DNA of 64,000 bases. It comes from Actinomadura sp. KC06 (lineage in GTDB: Bacteria > Actinomycetota > Actinomycetes > Streptosporangiales > Streptosporangiaceae). The stretch is taken from assembly GCF_004348735.1 (NCBI RefSeq), contig NZ_SMKT01000024.1, positions 1-64,000 on the forward strand, in the 5' to 3' direction. The notes beneath the pieces are model-generated. The model was not told where the DNA came from and searched no databases. It worked only from the letters and a program-made list of their open reading frames with translations. Shown one piece after another: positions 46,634-56,283 of the stretch. Made by a program: the position numbers and the translations under genes. How positions within the stretch are numbered: the first letter of the stretch is position 1; every line of letters starts with the position of its first letter.

Positions 46634-48109
46634 CTAGGAGACCCCGTCGCCCGTTCCGGGGGACGGGTCTGGGGGCGTCCCCGAGTCGGTCGGGGTCGGC
46701 GAGCCGGTGTTCGTCTTGGTCGGCGTCGGACTGCCGGTGTCCGTCGGGGTCTCGCTGGGGCTCTCGGACGGCGTCCACGTGGGCGTCGTCGGCCGGTAGG
46801 TCGGGGTGTCGGTCTCCTCGACGGGCTCCTCGCTCGTCGACGGCGGCGTGCTCGGCAGGACGCTCGACGCGGGCGGCCCGCTCGGGTCGCTGACCTGCTG
46901 CCCCGCCTTGCCGTTGTCGCCGGCGTTGAGCGCGAGGACGGACGAGACCACCACGATCGCCACGAACAGCGCGGCGGCCCCGGCCAGCGCGGCGGAGCGG
47001 CCCGAGCCGGCCAGCACCCGCCGCAGCCCGCGGGCGTCGCCCGCGTCCCGGGCGGGGGCGATGTCGCGGGGCAGCGTGCTCTCGGCGGCCCATTCGCCCT
47101 GTCGGCCGTCGCCGGGCGCGCCGCCGTCGTGGAAGGCGGCGGGCTCGTCCTCGAAGAGGCGGTCGTCGTCGTAGTCCCTGTCGGACTCGAATTCGTCGTC
47201 GCCGATCTCCGCGGCGCGGACCGACCCCGCGGCGAGCATCGCCGTCTCGTCGGTGTCGCCGGACGGGCGGGACACCGCGGCGGGCGCTCCCGTCCGGGAG
47301 GTCTCCTCGTGGCCGAGCAGCCGCATCAGCACCTGCCGCGCGCCCGGCCGGTGCGCGGGGTCCTTCTCCAGGCAGTCGAGGACGAGCTCGCGCAGCGGCC
47401 CTTCGAGCTCGCCGAGGTCGGGCTCCTCGTTCAGGATGCGGTTGATCACGGCGGGGATGGTGTCCTGGCCGAACGGGGGCTCCCCGGTGGCCGCGAACAC
47501 CAGCGTCGCCGCCCAGCAGAACACGTCCGCGGCCGTCCCGACCTCGTCGCCGCTGATCTGCTCGGGCGCCATGTAGGACGGGGTGCCGATGACCCGGCTG
47601 GTGAGGGTGGTGCCGCCGCTGATCGCCCGCGCCACCCCGAAGTCGATGACCCGCGGGCCGTCCGGGCCGATCAGCACGTTGTGCGGCTTGAAGTCGCGGT
47701 GGACGATCTTCGCCTGGTGGATCGCGGCGAGGGCCGTGGCGGTGCCGACGGCGAGCCGGTCCAGCCCGGCGCCGTCGAGCGGGCCCTCGTCCAGGACCTG
47801 CTGGTTCAGCGACGGGCCCGGGACGTACTCGCTGACGATGTAGGGCCGGTCGCCGTCCACGTCCGCGTCGATGACCTGGGCGGTGCAGAACGGTGCGACC
47901 TTCTTCGCGACCTCCAGCTCGCGCAGGAACCGGGCGCGGGCCTTGTCGTCGGACGTCAGGTCCGCGTGCAGCAGCTTGATCGCGACCTGGTGGCCGTCGT
48001 CGTCCGCGCCGAGGTACACGGTCCCCTGGCCGCCCTCGCCCACCCGGCCGATCAGGGCGTACGACCCGAGCCGATCCGGATCACCGGACCGCAGCGCCCC
48101 AACCTCCAT
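46634..48109 (-). CDS. Membrane Ser/Thr protein kinase (PknB-like, no PASTA)
   Basis: A 491-residue kinase. ATG 48109 (AGGGACGG upstream) places the domain at residues ~14-270: glycine loop GRVGEGGQGTVYLG, invariant Lys in VAIKLLHADL, catalytic loop VHRDFKPHNVLIG, DFG-like DFGVARAI and activation-loop TPSYMAPEQI. After a charged juxtamembrane region a single membrane helix follows (AGAAALFVAIVVVSSVLAL). The external tail is rich in Thr, Pro and Ser, with repeated TGSPTPT, and has no PASTA or other recognised sensor. The signal it reads is unknown. Confidence 0.93.
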   Translation of the reverse strand: MEVGALRSGDPDRLGSYALIGRVGEGGQGTVYLGADDDGHQVAIKLLHADLTSDDKARARFLRELEVAKKVAPFCTAQVIDADVDGDRPYIVSEYVPGPSLNQQVLDEGPLDGAGLDRLAVGTATALAAIHQAKIVHRDFKPHNVLIGPDGPRVIDFGVARAISGGTTLTSRVIGTPSYMAPEQISGDEVGTAADVFCWAATLVFAATGEPPFGQDTIPAVINRILNEEPDLGELEGPLRELVLDCLEKDPAHRPGARQVLMRLLGHEETSRTGAPAAVSRPSGDTDETAMLAAGSVRAAEIGDDEFESDRDYDDDRLFEDEPAAFHDGGAPGDGRQGEWAAESTLPRDIAPARDAGDARGLRRVLAGSGRSAALAGAAALFVAIVVVSSVLALNAGDNGKAGQQVSDPSGPPASSVLPSTPPSTSEEPVEETDTPTYRPTTPTWTPSESPSETPTDTGSPTPTKTNTGSPTPTDSGTPPDPSPGTGDGVS

Positions 48110-48404
48110 GCGTGGAACCGTCCCTCTCTCGATCGCGGGGCCATGACCCCGTCCTCCAGCCCCCACCCACCGCCATTCAACGGACGAGCTCCGCTCGACA
48201 GCCTGGAATCACCCCTCCGACTGTGTGACGCCCGAGACCGAGGGGAAGTTCACCCGACCCTGCGCCCATACGGCGTGTTTTGCCGCACACGCTTCCGTTC
48301 GGACGCGTTTGGACCGGAGCACCACCCTAATGCCGTCACGTCCCACAGCGATACGGGCGGGCAACCTGTCACCCAAGCGAAATCGAACGTCCGGCGAACG
48401 GGAC

Positions 48405-50360
48405 CTACGGCGTGAAATGGGACAGGATTTCCGGGTTGGCCATCGAGTCGCGGTTGGCGGCCTTGTCGACCGGGGTGCCCTGCAAGATCTTGCGGACGGG
48501 GACCTCCAGCTTCTTGCCCGACAGCGTCCGCGGGATGCCGGGGACGGCGTGCACCTCGTCCGGGACGTGCCGTGGCGACAGCGCCGACCGGATCTCGCGC
48601 TTCAGCCGTCCGAGCAGGTCGTCGGTGAGGGACGCGCCCTCCGCGAGCTGGACGTACAGCAGCAGCCGCCCCTCCTGGCCGAGCCGCCCGGTGTCGATGA
48701 CGAGGCTGTCGGCGATCTCCTCGAACGCCTCGACGACGCGGTAGAAGTCGGACGTCCCCATGCGGACGCCGCCGCGGTTCAGCGTCGAGTCGGACCGCCC
48801 GTAGATGACGCAGCCGCCGTCCGGGAGGACCTTCACCCAGTCGCCGTGCCGCCACACGCCCGGGTACATGTCGAAATAGGACTCGCGGTACCGCTCGCCG
48901 CCCTCGTCGTTCCAGAAGAAGACGGGCATGGACGGCATCGGCTCGGTGAGGACCAGCTCGCCGACCTCGTCCACGACCGGTGCGCCGTCGTCGCCGAACG
49001 CCTCCACCTTCGCGCCGAGGCCGCGGCACTGGATGACGCCCGCGCGCAGCGGCAGCAGCGGCGACGGGCCGACGAAGCCGGTGCACAGGTCGGTGCCGCC
49101 CGAGAACGAGCCGAGCAGCAGGTTCTCGCCGACCGCCTCGTACACCCAGGCGAACCCCTCGGGCGGCAGCGGCGAACCGGTGGAGCCGATGCCGCGCAGC
49201 GCCGACAGGTCGTGTTCCGCGCCGGGACGGCGGCCCTCCTTGGCGGACACCGTGATGTACGGCGCGCCGACGCCCATGTAGGTGACGCCGTTCTCGGCGG
49301 CGAGCGTCCACAGGTCGAGCGGGGCGCCGTCGTACATGACGACGGTGGAGCCCACGAGCAGGCCGCCGATGAGGTAGTTCCACATCATCCAGCCGGTCGT
49401 GGTGAACCAGAAGAACACGTCCTCCGGGCCGAGGTCCTGGTGGAACGACAGCGCCTTGAGGTGTTCCAGCACGACCCCGCCGTGGCCGTGGACGAGCGGC
49501 TTCGGCAGCCCGGTCGTCCCGGACGAGTAGACCACCCACAGCGGATGGTCGAACGGGACGTCCTCGAAGACCAGCTCGTCGTGGCCGGGACGCGGCAGGT
49601 CGCCGTAGTGCATGCCGACGCGGAGGCCGTCCGGGGTGGCGGCCGGGTCGAGGTACGGGATCAGGACGGTCGCGGCGAGGGTCGGCAGCGCGGCCTCGAT
49701 CTCCCCGACGACCTCCCGCCGGCCGAACCGCTTGCCGTTGTAGGCGTAGCCGTCCACGGCGATGAGGACCTTCGGCTCGATCTGCGCGAACCGGTCGATC
49801 ACCGAGGACGAGCCGAAGTCCGGGGAGCACGACGACCAGATCGCGCCCAGCGATGCCGTGGCCAGGAAGCAGATCAGCGCCTCGGGAATGTTCGGGACGT
49901 AAGCCGCCACCCGGTCGCCCTTGCCGACGCCCAGTTGGGCGAGGCCCGCGCGCACCTCGGCCACGTGCAGTGCCAGCTCGCGGTACGTCAGCACGCGGTG
50001 CCCGCCCGCCTCCGACCGGAAGATCACCGCGGTTTCGTCGGGGTGCCGCTCGGCCCGGCGCAGCGCGTTCGCGGCGTAGTTGAGCGTCGCGCCGGGGAAC
50101 CATTTCAGGCCGTCCACCGGCATGGGCCCGCCCGACCGGACCGGGCCGTCGCCGCGCTCGCCGACGACCTGGAAGTAGGACCAGATCGCGTCCCAGAACG
50201 CGTCGACCTCCGTGACCGACCAGCGCCAGAGGTCGTCATAGGTCTCGGTGAGGACGCCCCGGTCCCACAGCCAGTGGACGAAGTGGGTCACCCGCGCGTT
50301 GGCGACGACCTCCTCCGACGGCTCCCACAGCGGCGAACCTTCGGCGACCTCACGGGACAT
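48405..50360 (-). CDS. Acetoacetyl-CoA synthetase
   Basis: A 651-residue acyl-adenylate-forming enzyme making acetoacetyl-CoA from acetoacetate, ATP and CoA. ATG 50360 has GGAGGGAGAG directly upstream. It contains the AMP-binding loop YSSGTTGLPKPLVHGHGG, GSTGSPLPPEGFAW, and a C-terminal catalytic Lys region (LSGKKLEVPVRKIL). The N-terminal LWRWSVTEVDAFWDAIW is typical of AACS rather than acetyl-CoA synthetase. It would supply acetoacetyl-CoA for ketone, leucine or polyester use. Confidence 0.92.
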   Translation of the reverse strand: MSREVAEGSPLWEPSEEVVANARVTHFVHWLWDRGVLTETYDDLWRWSVTEVDAFWDAIWSYFQVVGERGDGPVRSGGPMPVDGLKWFPGATLNYAANALRRAERHPDETAVIFRSEAGGHRVLTYRELALHVAEVRAGLAQLGVGKGDRVAAYVPNIPEALICFLATASLGAIWSSCSPDFGSSSVIDRFAQIEPKVLIAVDGYAYNGKRFGRREVVGEIEAALPTLAATVLIPYLDPAATPDGLRVGMHYGDLPRPGHDELVFEDVPFDHPLWVVYSSGTTGLPKPLVHGHGGVVLEHLKALSFHQDLGPEDVFFWFTTTGWMMWNYLIGGLLVGSTVVMYDGAPLDLWTLAAENGVTYMGVGAPYITVSAKEGRRPGAEHDLSALRGIGSTGSPLPPEGFAWVYEAVGENLLLGSFSGGTDLCTGFVGPSPLLPLRAGVIQCRGLGAKVEAFGDDGAPVVDEVGELVLTEPMPSMPVFFWNDEGGERYRESYFDMYPGVWRHGDWVKVLPDGGCVIYGRSDSTLNRGGVRMGTSDFYRVVEAFEEIADSLVIDTGRLGQEGRLLLYVQLAEGASLTDDLLGRLKREIRSALSPRHVPDEVHAVPGIPRTLSGKKLEVPVRKILQGTPVDKAANRDSMANPEILSHFTP

Positions 50361-50462
50361 CTCTCTCCCTCCACTGGCGCGCGGCGATCCCAATATCGGC
50401 CGAGGCCGCATACCGCGCAAGTTCCCAGATCGTCCCGAGCGTACGCGTTGGCCGGACGGCGG

Positions 50463-51173
50463 TCAGATGCGGGTCAGGTCGGCGATGGCGCTGACCACGG
50501 CCTTGGTGTCGGCGAGCGTGGCGACGACGCGTTCGGCTCCGGCGGCGCGCAGCTCGGCCTCGGTGGCGCTGCCGGTGGCGACGGCGATGATCGGGGACCC
50601 GGCGATGTGCGCGGCCTGGACGTCGCGCGGCGAGTCGGCGATGTAGACGGTGGCGGCCTCGGGGTAGCGGGCGCCGTGCCGCTGCCCGGCGCGGGTGCGG
50701 GCGAGCTCCAGGAGGGCGGCCTTGCTGTAGACGCCGTTCTCGTAGCCGCCCGCGTCGAGGTCGAGGTGGGTGGCGAGGCCCAGCTCGGTCACCTTCACGA
50801 CGGCGTTCGGCTGGACGGACCCGGTGAGCACCGACTGGACGACGCCGGGCACATGGGAGAGCGCCTCGACGGCCTCGCGGGCCCCGGCCAGCACGCGGCC
50901 GTGGGCGCGCACGTCGGAGCGGCGGGTCGCGAACGCCTCGGCGAGCGCGTCCATGAAGGCGGGCAGATGGTCGTCGGTGGTGACGACGTCGTTGAACGCG
51001 AGGGACTCGAAGATGATCTCGGACTCGGTGCGTCCGGGGGTGGGCGCCAGCCGGACGAGGGGGCGCCCGATGGTCCGCTGGAACGCCTCGGCGTAGGCGT
51101 CCCGGGTGACCCGCCCGACGTCGACCAGGGTGTGATCGATGTTCCACAGCACCAGACGGTTGAGCGTCGACAT
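50463..51173 (-). CDS. HAD-superfamily protein with Asn at the nucleophile position
   Basis: A 236-residue HAD-fold protein (ATG 51173; GGGAACGGG upstream). Motif I reads LVLWNIDHTLVD; the first Asp of DxDxT, which forms the phosphoaspartate, is Asn here, while the second Asp is kept. Motif II (VLTGSVQPNA), a Lys and a motif-IV acid pair (IADSPRDVQAA) are present. Length and cap placement (between residues ~20 and 95) suit subfamily I. If the Asn is genuine the protein may not be a phosphatase. Confidence 0.75.
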   Translation of the reverse strand: MSTLNRLVLWNIDHTLVDVGRVTRDAYAEAFQRTIGRPLVRLAPTPGRTESEIIFESLAFNDVVTTDDHLPAFMDALAEAFATRRSDVRAHGRVLAGAREAVEALSHVPGVVQSVLTGSVQPNAVVKVTELGLATHLDLDAGGYENGVYSKAALLELARTRAGQRHGARYPEAATVYIADSPRDVQAAHIAGSPIIAVATGSATEAELRAAGAERVVATLADTKAVVSAIADLTRI

Positions 51174-51334
51174 CCCGTTCCCATGCGAGGTTGGACGAGC
51201 AGGCGGACGGCGGCCACGGCCGGGCGGCGGCGTCCCCGGCGCCGGCCCGCCCCACCGGAGCGGCGGGGCGAGCTTATCGTCCGGCCTTCCGGGTGCCGTC
51301 CGCAACCACGCTCGAGCGGAGCCTCACCTCCGGG

Positions 51335-52966
51335 TCAGGGGCCCATGTGCGGGTAGCGGTGGTCGGTCGGCGGGACGAGCGTCTCCTTGATGGAGCGGAC
51401 GCTGGTCCAGCGGGTGAGGTTGAACACCGAGCCGGCCTTGTCGTTGGTGCCGGACGCGCGGGCGCCGCCGAACGGCTGCTGCCCGACGATCGACCCGGTC
51501 GGCTTGTCGTTGATGTAGAAGTTCCCGGCCGCGAACCGGAGCGCGTCGGTGGCGGCGGCGATCGCGGCGCGGTCCTCGGCGATGATCGAGCCGGTCAGGC
51601 CGTACTCGGACACGCTCTCCATCTGGTGCAGGACGGCGTCGTAGTCGCCGTCGTCGTAGACGTGCACGCCGACGATCGGCCCGAAGTACTCGGTGGTGAA
51701 GATCTCGTCGGTCGGGTCGGACGACTCCAGGACGGTCGGCCGCACGAAGTAGCCGGACGAGTCGTCCAGCTCCCCGCCCGTGAGGATCTCGATGGTGTCG
51801 ACGTCGCGGGCCCGCTCGATGGCGCGGCGGTGCTTGGCGAACGCGCGGTCGTCGATCACCGCGCCCATGAACAGCGACAGGTCTTCCGCGACGTTGCCCA
51901 TGGTGAGGGACTCGGTCTCGGCGAGGAAGTCGTCCCGCATCCGGGACCAGACGGAGCGCGGGATGTAGGCGCGGGACGCGGCGGAGCACTTCTGCCCCTG
52001 GTACTCGAACGCGCCGCGGACGAGTGCCGTCTTGAGGATCGCGGGGTCGGCCGTCGGGTGGGCGACGACGAAGTCCTTGCCGCCGGTCTCGCCGACGATC
52101 CGGGGGTAGCCCTTGTAGGCGGCGATGTTCTCGCCGATCGTCCGCCAGAGGTTCTGGAAGGTGGCGGCGGACCCGGTGAAGTGCAGCCCGGCCAGGTCGG
52201 GGTGGCGCAGCGCCACGTTCGAGACGGCCTGCCCGTTCCCGGTGACGAGGTTGATCACGCCGGGCGGGAGCCCGGCGGCCTCCAGCACCCGCATCGTGAA
52301 GTGCGCGGCGAGCTGCTGCGTCGGGGACGGCTTCCACACCACGACGTTGCCCATCAGCGCGGGCGCGGTCGGCAGGTTCCCGGCGATCGCGCTGAAGTTG
52401 AACGGCGTGATCGCGAGGACGAACCCCTCCAGCGGCCGGTATTCGAGCCGGTTCCACACGCCGGGGGACGACAGCGGCTGGATCTCGTGGATCCGCTGCG
52501 CGTAGCCGACGTTGAACCGCCAGAAGTCGATCAGCTCGCAGGCCGCGTCGATCTCGGCCTGTTGCACGGACTTGGACTGCCCGAGCACCGTGGCTGCGTT
52601 CACCGTCGCCCGCCACGGCCCGGCGAGCAGGTCGGCGGCGCGCAGGAAGATCGCTGCGCGGTCCTCGAACGCCATGGACCGCCATCCGGGCGCGGCCTCC
52701 CGCGCGGCGGAGACCGCCTCGGCCACGTCCGGCTCGGTCGCCTCGCCCATCCGGCCGAGGACGTGGCCGTGGTTGTGCGGCTCGACGACGTCGATCGGCG
52801 TGCCCGCGCCCATGCGCCGCTCGCCGCCGATCGTCATGGTCAGCTCGGTCTGCCCGCCGCCGAGCTCCTTGATCCTTGCCTCCAGCGCGGCGCGCTCGCC
52901 GCTGCCGGGCGCGTAGGTCTTGACCGGCTCGTTCACCGGCGCGGGCACATTGGTGGCGGCGTCCAT
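51335..52966 (-). CDS. pruA: 1-Pyrroline-5-carboxylate (glutamate-5-semialdehyde) dehydrogenase
   Basis: A 543-residue aldehyde dehydrogenase of proline catabolism, producing glutamate. AGGGGAG precedes ATG 52966. The NAD-binding block WKPSPTQQLAAHF, glycine motif FTGSAATFQNL and the catalytic Cys region FEYQGQKCSAASRAYI are typical of the P5C dehydrogenase branch. Proline dehydrogenase is not in the window. The large glutamate dehydrogenase at 41528 could consume the glutamate formed. Confidence 0.95.
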   Translation of the reverse strand: MDAATNVPAPVNEPVKTYAPGSGERAALEARIKELGGGQTELTMTIGGERRMGAGTPIDVVEPHNHGHVLGRMGEATEPDVAEAVSAAREAAPGWRSMAFEDRAAIFLRAADLLAGPWRATVNAATVLGQSKSVQQAEIDAACELIDFWRFNVGYAQRIHEIQPLSSPGVWNRLEYRPLEGFVLAITPFNFSAIAGNLPTAPALMGNVVVWKPSPTQQLAAHFTMRVLEAAGLPPGVINLVTGNGQAVSNVALRHPDLAGLHFTGSAATFQNLWRTIGENIAAYKGYPRIVGETGGKDFVVAHPTADPAILKTALVRGAFEYQGQKCSAASRAYIPRSVWSRMRDDFLAETESLTMGNVAEDLSLFMGAVIDDRAFAKHRRAIERARDVDTIEILTGGELDDSSGYFVRPTVLESSDPTDEIFTTEYFGPIVGVHVYDDGDYDAVLHQMESVSEYGLTGSIIAEDRAAIAAATDALRFAAGNFYINDKPTGSIVGQQPFGGARASGTNDKAGSVFNLTRWTSVRSIKETLVPPTDHRYPHMGP

Positions 52967-53031
52967 GACGGCTCCCCTGCGATTCCGACGGCGTTGTCCG
53001 ATGTGCCGGGACCTACCCGCCCATATGCCGG

Positions 53032-53541
53032 TCAGTCGAGCAGGTGAGGGAGTTCCTGGGTGGCGTACCAGAGGAGTTCGTGGCCTTCAGCGCCGTCCAC
53101 GGTGAACCGGGCGTCGTCGTCGCCGGCGTCGGCGGCCGGGAGGGCCTCGGCGGCCGCGGCGATGTCGGCGGCGGCGTTCGCGTCGTCCACATGGCCGGAC
53201 GCGATCCTCTTCCACGGGACGGCTTCGGAGATCTCGACCTGCGCGCGGTCGTCGTTGGCCAGTCCGGCGTCGCCGCGCGGCCAGGTGACCAGCTGGTCGG
53301 GCACTTCGGCGGCCAGGACGACGCGGCGGCGCGGGGCGGCGGGGTCGGCGGCCAGGAGCCGCAGGGAGGCGCGGGCGGCGGCGGACAGCGCCGCGTACTC
53401 CAGCTCCTCCAGATCGCCGCCCGCGTACCACTCGCGCAGCGCGGGCGTGACCGCGTGGGCCGCGACCGGCGCGGGGCCGATCTCCTGGGCGGCGCGGACG
53501 CCGGCGAGGAGCGTGAGCGTGGACGGCAGGTAGACGCGCAT
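53032..53541 (-). CDS. DUF6912-like protein
   Basis: A 169-residue protein starting MRVYLPSTLTLLAGVRAA, with VTPALREWYAGGDLEELEYAALSAAARASLRLL typical of an actinobacterial protein family of unknown function (DUF6912, recalled from memory). The C-terminal half is acidic and Ala-rich (DDANAAADIAAAAEALPAADAGDDD). It lies 25 nt after a HAD gene on the same strand, so the two are probably co-transcribed. Confidence 0.7.
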   Translation of the reverse strand: MRVYLPSTLTLLAGVRAAQEIGPAPVAAHAVTPALREWYAGGDLEELEYAALSAAARASLRLLAADPAAPRRRVVLAAEVPDQLVTWPRGDAGLANDDRAQVEISEAVPWKRIASGHVDDANAAADIAAAAEALPAADAGDDDARFTVDGAEGHELLWYATQELPHLLD

Positions 53542-53566
53542 GACGGTCAGCCAGTCTGCCAGACGG

Positions 53567-54220
53567 TCACGGCAGGACGTTCAACGCGCGCAGTTCGGCG
53601 ATGGTGGTGTCGGGAGCGGTGTGGTGGATGCCGTGGAGCCCGAGGTCCTCGGCGGCGCGGACGTTGTGCTCGATGTCGTCGATGAAGACGCAGTCGGCGG
53701 CGTCCAGGCCGAGGACGGCGAGCGCATGCCGGAAGATCCGCTCGTCGGGCTTGCGGAGGCCGACCTCCGAGGAGATGACGACGGCGTCGAAGACCTCGGC
53801 GAACAGGTCGCGGGGGTAGTCGTTGCCCCACGAGTTGGACAGGACGGCCGTACGGGCCCCGGCGGCGCGGGCCGCGCGGAGCGCGTCGTACATGGGCTGG
53901 ACGGGCGCGAACGCCCCGAACATGCGGGCGATGAGCCCCGCCGCCGGCACCGGCCCGCCGTCGGCGGTGAGCAGCTCGGCGGCGAGGAGCCGCTCGAACT
54001 CCGCGGCGGGGAGGCTGCCGTCTTCGAGCCCGTGGATCGGGTTCGTCCCGGCGCCGTCGTACGCCTGCTTCACCCAGGCGCGCATCACGTCCTTGTACCG
54101 CTGGACGTCGATGCGCTCGGCGGCGAGCCACACGTCGATCGCCTCGTTGAGAGGGGAGGTCAGGACGCCGCCCCAGTCGGTGATCACAGCTCTGGGCGTC
54201 GCGTGTCGTTCATCTCGCAC
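53567..54220 (-). CDS. HAD-IA family phosphatase
   Basis: A 217-residue HAD phosphatase. Motif I is VITDWGGVLTSP with the nucleophile Asp (the second Asp is Gly, as common in this subclass), motif II AVLSNSWGN, motif III KPDERIFRHAL and motif IV CVFIDDIEHNVRAA. The alpha-helical cap lies between residues ~20 and 100. Substrate unknown. It heads a two-gene unit with the DUF6912-like gene. Confidence 0.88.
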   Translation of the reverse strand: MRDERHATPRAVITDWGGVLTSPLNEAIDVWLAAERIDVQRYKDVMRAWVKQAYDGAGTNPIHGLEDGSLPAAEFERLLAAELLTADGGPVPAAGLIARMFGAFAPVQPMYDALRAARAAGARTAVLSNSWGNDYPRDLFAEVFDAVVISSEVGLRKPDERIFRHALAVLGLDAADCVFIDDIEHNVRAAEDLGLHGIHHTAPDTTIAELRALNVLP

Positions 54221-54327
54221 GGCCCGATATTAGGCGATTTCGGACCGCTCCCCGAACCCCGTTCTGCCTTACTCCCCCGTCCGAAAGGCCGCCGGCCCCA
54301 ACTACCGGCCGGCCCCCGGAACATCGA

Positions 54328-55221
54328 TCAGGCTGATCTGAGCCGCTGCAGAGCCTCCCGCACGCCCCCGTCGGCCTCTTCCAGCACCACCGTCGCGCGT
54401 GCCGCGGGCACCTCACCGAGAAGTGAGACGAGCGCCACGCGCGTGTTGCCTCCTGCCTCTGTCAGCGCGTTCTCGCAGGTCCGCGCGTCCATGCCCGTCG
54501 CCTCCGTGAGGATGCGGACGAGCCGGGCGCGCAACTTGCCGTTCAGCGCGTTGACGCTGACCATCAGGTTGGAGTAGGTCCGGCCCATCCTGATCATCAG
54601 TGTGGTGGAGAAGGAGTTGAGCACGAGCTTGGTCGCCGTGCCCGCCTTCATCCGGGTGGACCCGCTGATCACCTCGGGTCCGGTGGCGAGGCCGATGTGC
54701 ACCTCCACCTCGTCCCCGTACGGGGTGTGCGGGTTGCAGCTGATCAGCGCCGTGCGGGCGCCGTCGGCGGCGGCGCGCAGCGCGCCCACCACGTACGGCG
54801 TGCGGCCGCTCGCCGCGATGCCGACGGCGATGTCGCCGGGCCGGACGTCGCGTGCGTCCCGGCGGCCGAGCTCGACGTCGTCCTCGACGTCGGAGATCGC
54901 CTGGGACAGCGCGCCCGGCCCGCCGGCGTGGTGGGCGACCACCCGCCCCCAGATGCCGAACGTGGGCGGCAGCTCGGCGGCGTCGATCACCGCGAGCCGT
55001 CCCGACGTGCCCGCGCCGAAGTAGTGCACGCGTCCTCCAGCGCGCAGCGACTCCACGGCGAGGTCCACCAGCCGGGCAACCTCCGGCAGGACGGACGCCA
55101 CGGCCATCGGAACGGTCGCGTCCTCAGAGTTGATCAGGCGCAGCACCTCCAGGGTGGGGAGTGTGTCGACGTCGAGGGTGCGGGGGTTCCGTCCCTCGGT
55201 GGGCAGCTCGCAATCGATCAC
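54328..55221 (-). CDS. murQ: N-acetylmuramic acid 6-phosphate etherase
   Basis: A 297-residue SIS-fold enzyme that cleaves MurNAc-6-P to GlcNAc-6-P and lactate in cell-wall recycling. GTG 55221 overlaps the murR stop (GTGA). It keeps the family blocks ELPTEGRNPRTLDVD, YFGAGTSGRLAVIDAAELPPTFG and VISGSTRMKAGTATK, with catalytic Glu candidates in AAELPPT. It pairs with a GlcNAc-kinase-like gene and a PTS operon. Confidence 0.95.
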   Translation of the reverse strand: MIDCELPTEGRNPRTLDVDTLPTLEVLRLINSEDATVPMAVASVLPEVARLVDLAVESLRAGGRVHYFGAGTSGRLAVIDAAELPPTFGIWGRVVAHHAGGPGALSQAISDVEDDVELGRRDARDVRPGDIAVGIAASGRTPYVVGALRAAADGARTALISCNPHTPYGDEVEVHIGLATGPEVISGSTRMKAGTATKLVLNSFSTTLMIRMGRTYSNLMVSVNALNGKLRARLVRILTEATGMDARTCENALTEAGGNTRVALVSLLGEVPAARATVVLEEADGGVREALQRLRSA

Positions 55222-56222
55222 CGACGCCTCCGGTCGGGTCGCACGGTCCGGCCGCGGACCGCCTCGAATGTGGCTTCCAGGGCCTTGCGGGTCGGCCCGT
55301 AGGTGCGCTGCGCCACCCCGACGAAGAGGCAGTCGACCACCGTGAGCTGCGCCAGCCGGCTCGCGGTGGCGCCGGAACGGAAGGTCGTCTCCCGCGCCGC
55401 CGTGGTCAGGATCAGGTCGGCCACCTCCGCGATCGGGGACTTGGGGAAGTTGGTGAGCGCCACCGTCTTGGCGCCCCTGCTCTTGGCGACCTCCAGCGCG
55501 TCGATGGTCTCGACCGTCGACCCGGTGTGCGAGATGCCGATCGCCACGCTCGTGCTGCCCAGCACCGCGGCGCTGGTGAGCATGATGTGGGCGTCCGCCC
55601 ACGCCGAGCAGATCCGTCCGATGCGGTGCAGCTTCTGCTGGAAGTCGGCCGCGACGAACGCGCTGGCGCCGACGCCGTAGACGTCGACCCGGTCCGCGGC
55701 GACGACCGCGTCCACGACCTGTTCCAGCATCTTGATGTCGAGCTGGGAGGCGGTCTCCTCGACGGCCCGCGCATCGGCGAAGGTCACCTTCTCAACGATC
55801 TGTTCCAGGGAGTCGTCGGGACTGATGTCGCTGCCGATGACCCGGCCCCCGGCGGCGCTCTGCGCCCGCCCGGCCTCCGTGGCGAGGGTCAGCCGCAGCT
55901 CTGGGTACCCGTGGAACCCGATCGCCCGGCAGAACCGGATGACCGTGGTCTCGGAGGTACCGCACGTCTGCGCGAGTTCGGTGATGGTGGAGTTGGCGAC
56001 CCCTTCGGGGTCGTCGATGACGCGTTGGGCGACTCGCCGCTCTGCGGGGGGCAGCGAGGGCAGCAGCGAGCGGACCCGGACCACGGTGCTCAGCGGCGTG
56101 CTGTCCCGGTCCCGCTCCGGGGCCTGGCCCGCCGCCTGGTCCCGTGGTGAACCGGGCTCCCCCGTGATCCCCCGCTCGGGGCCCTGCTCGAGGCTCCGCT
56201 CGGAGCCGATGGGTTTCCTCAT
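55218..56222 (-). CDS. murR: RpiR-family regulator of the recycling locus (MurR-like)
   Basis: A 334-residue protein with an N-terminal RpiR helix-turn-helix (residues ~60-120: VANSTITELAQTCGTSETTVIRFCRAIGF) and a SIS sugar-phosphate-binding domain (YGVGASAFVAADFQQKL, GISHTGSTVETIDAL). Such proteins sense amino-sugar phosphates. It starts with a 40-residue polar extension that may be partly dispensable. The 61-nt gap to the divergent kinase gene contains the candidate operator GAAATTTTC. Confidence 0.9.
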   Translation of the reverse strand: MRKPIGSERSLEQGPERGITGEPGSPRDQAAGQAPERDRDSTPLSTVVRVRSLLPSLPPAERRVAQRVIDDPEGVANSTITELAQTCGTSETTVIRFCRAIGFHGYPELRLTLATEAGRAQSAAGGRVIGSDISPDDSLEQIVEKVTFADARAVEETASQLDIKMLEQVVDAVVAADRVDVYGVGASAFVAADFQQKLHRIGRICSAWADAHIMLTSAAVLGSTSVAIGISHTGSTVETIDALEVAKSRGAKTVALTNFPKSPIAEVADLILTTAARETTFRSGATASRLAQLTVVDCLFVGVAQRTYGPTRKALEATFEAVRGRTVRPDRRRR

Positions 56223-56226
56223 GATG

Positions 56227-56235
56227 GAAATTTTC
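56227..56235. promoter_or_regulatory. Candidate MurR operator in the murR/kinase gap
   Basis: GAAA-T-TTTC is an AT-rich inverted repeat in an otherwise GC-rich 61-nt intergenic region directly beside the murR start codon. RpiR-type regulators bind AT-rich inverted repeats of this sort. It is a single short copy, so support is modest. Confidence 0.3.
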
Positions 56236-56283
56236 TTACGCGCAGGATGTCACGTCAACGGTAGAAAAGGCTACGGTCGCCAT

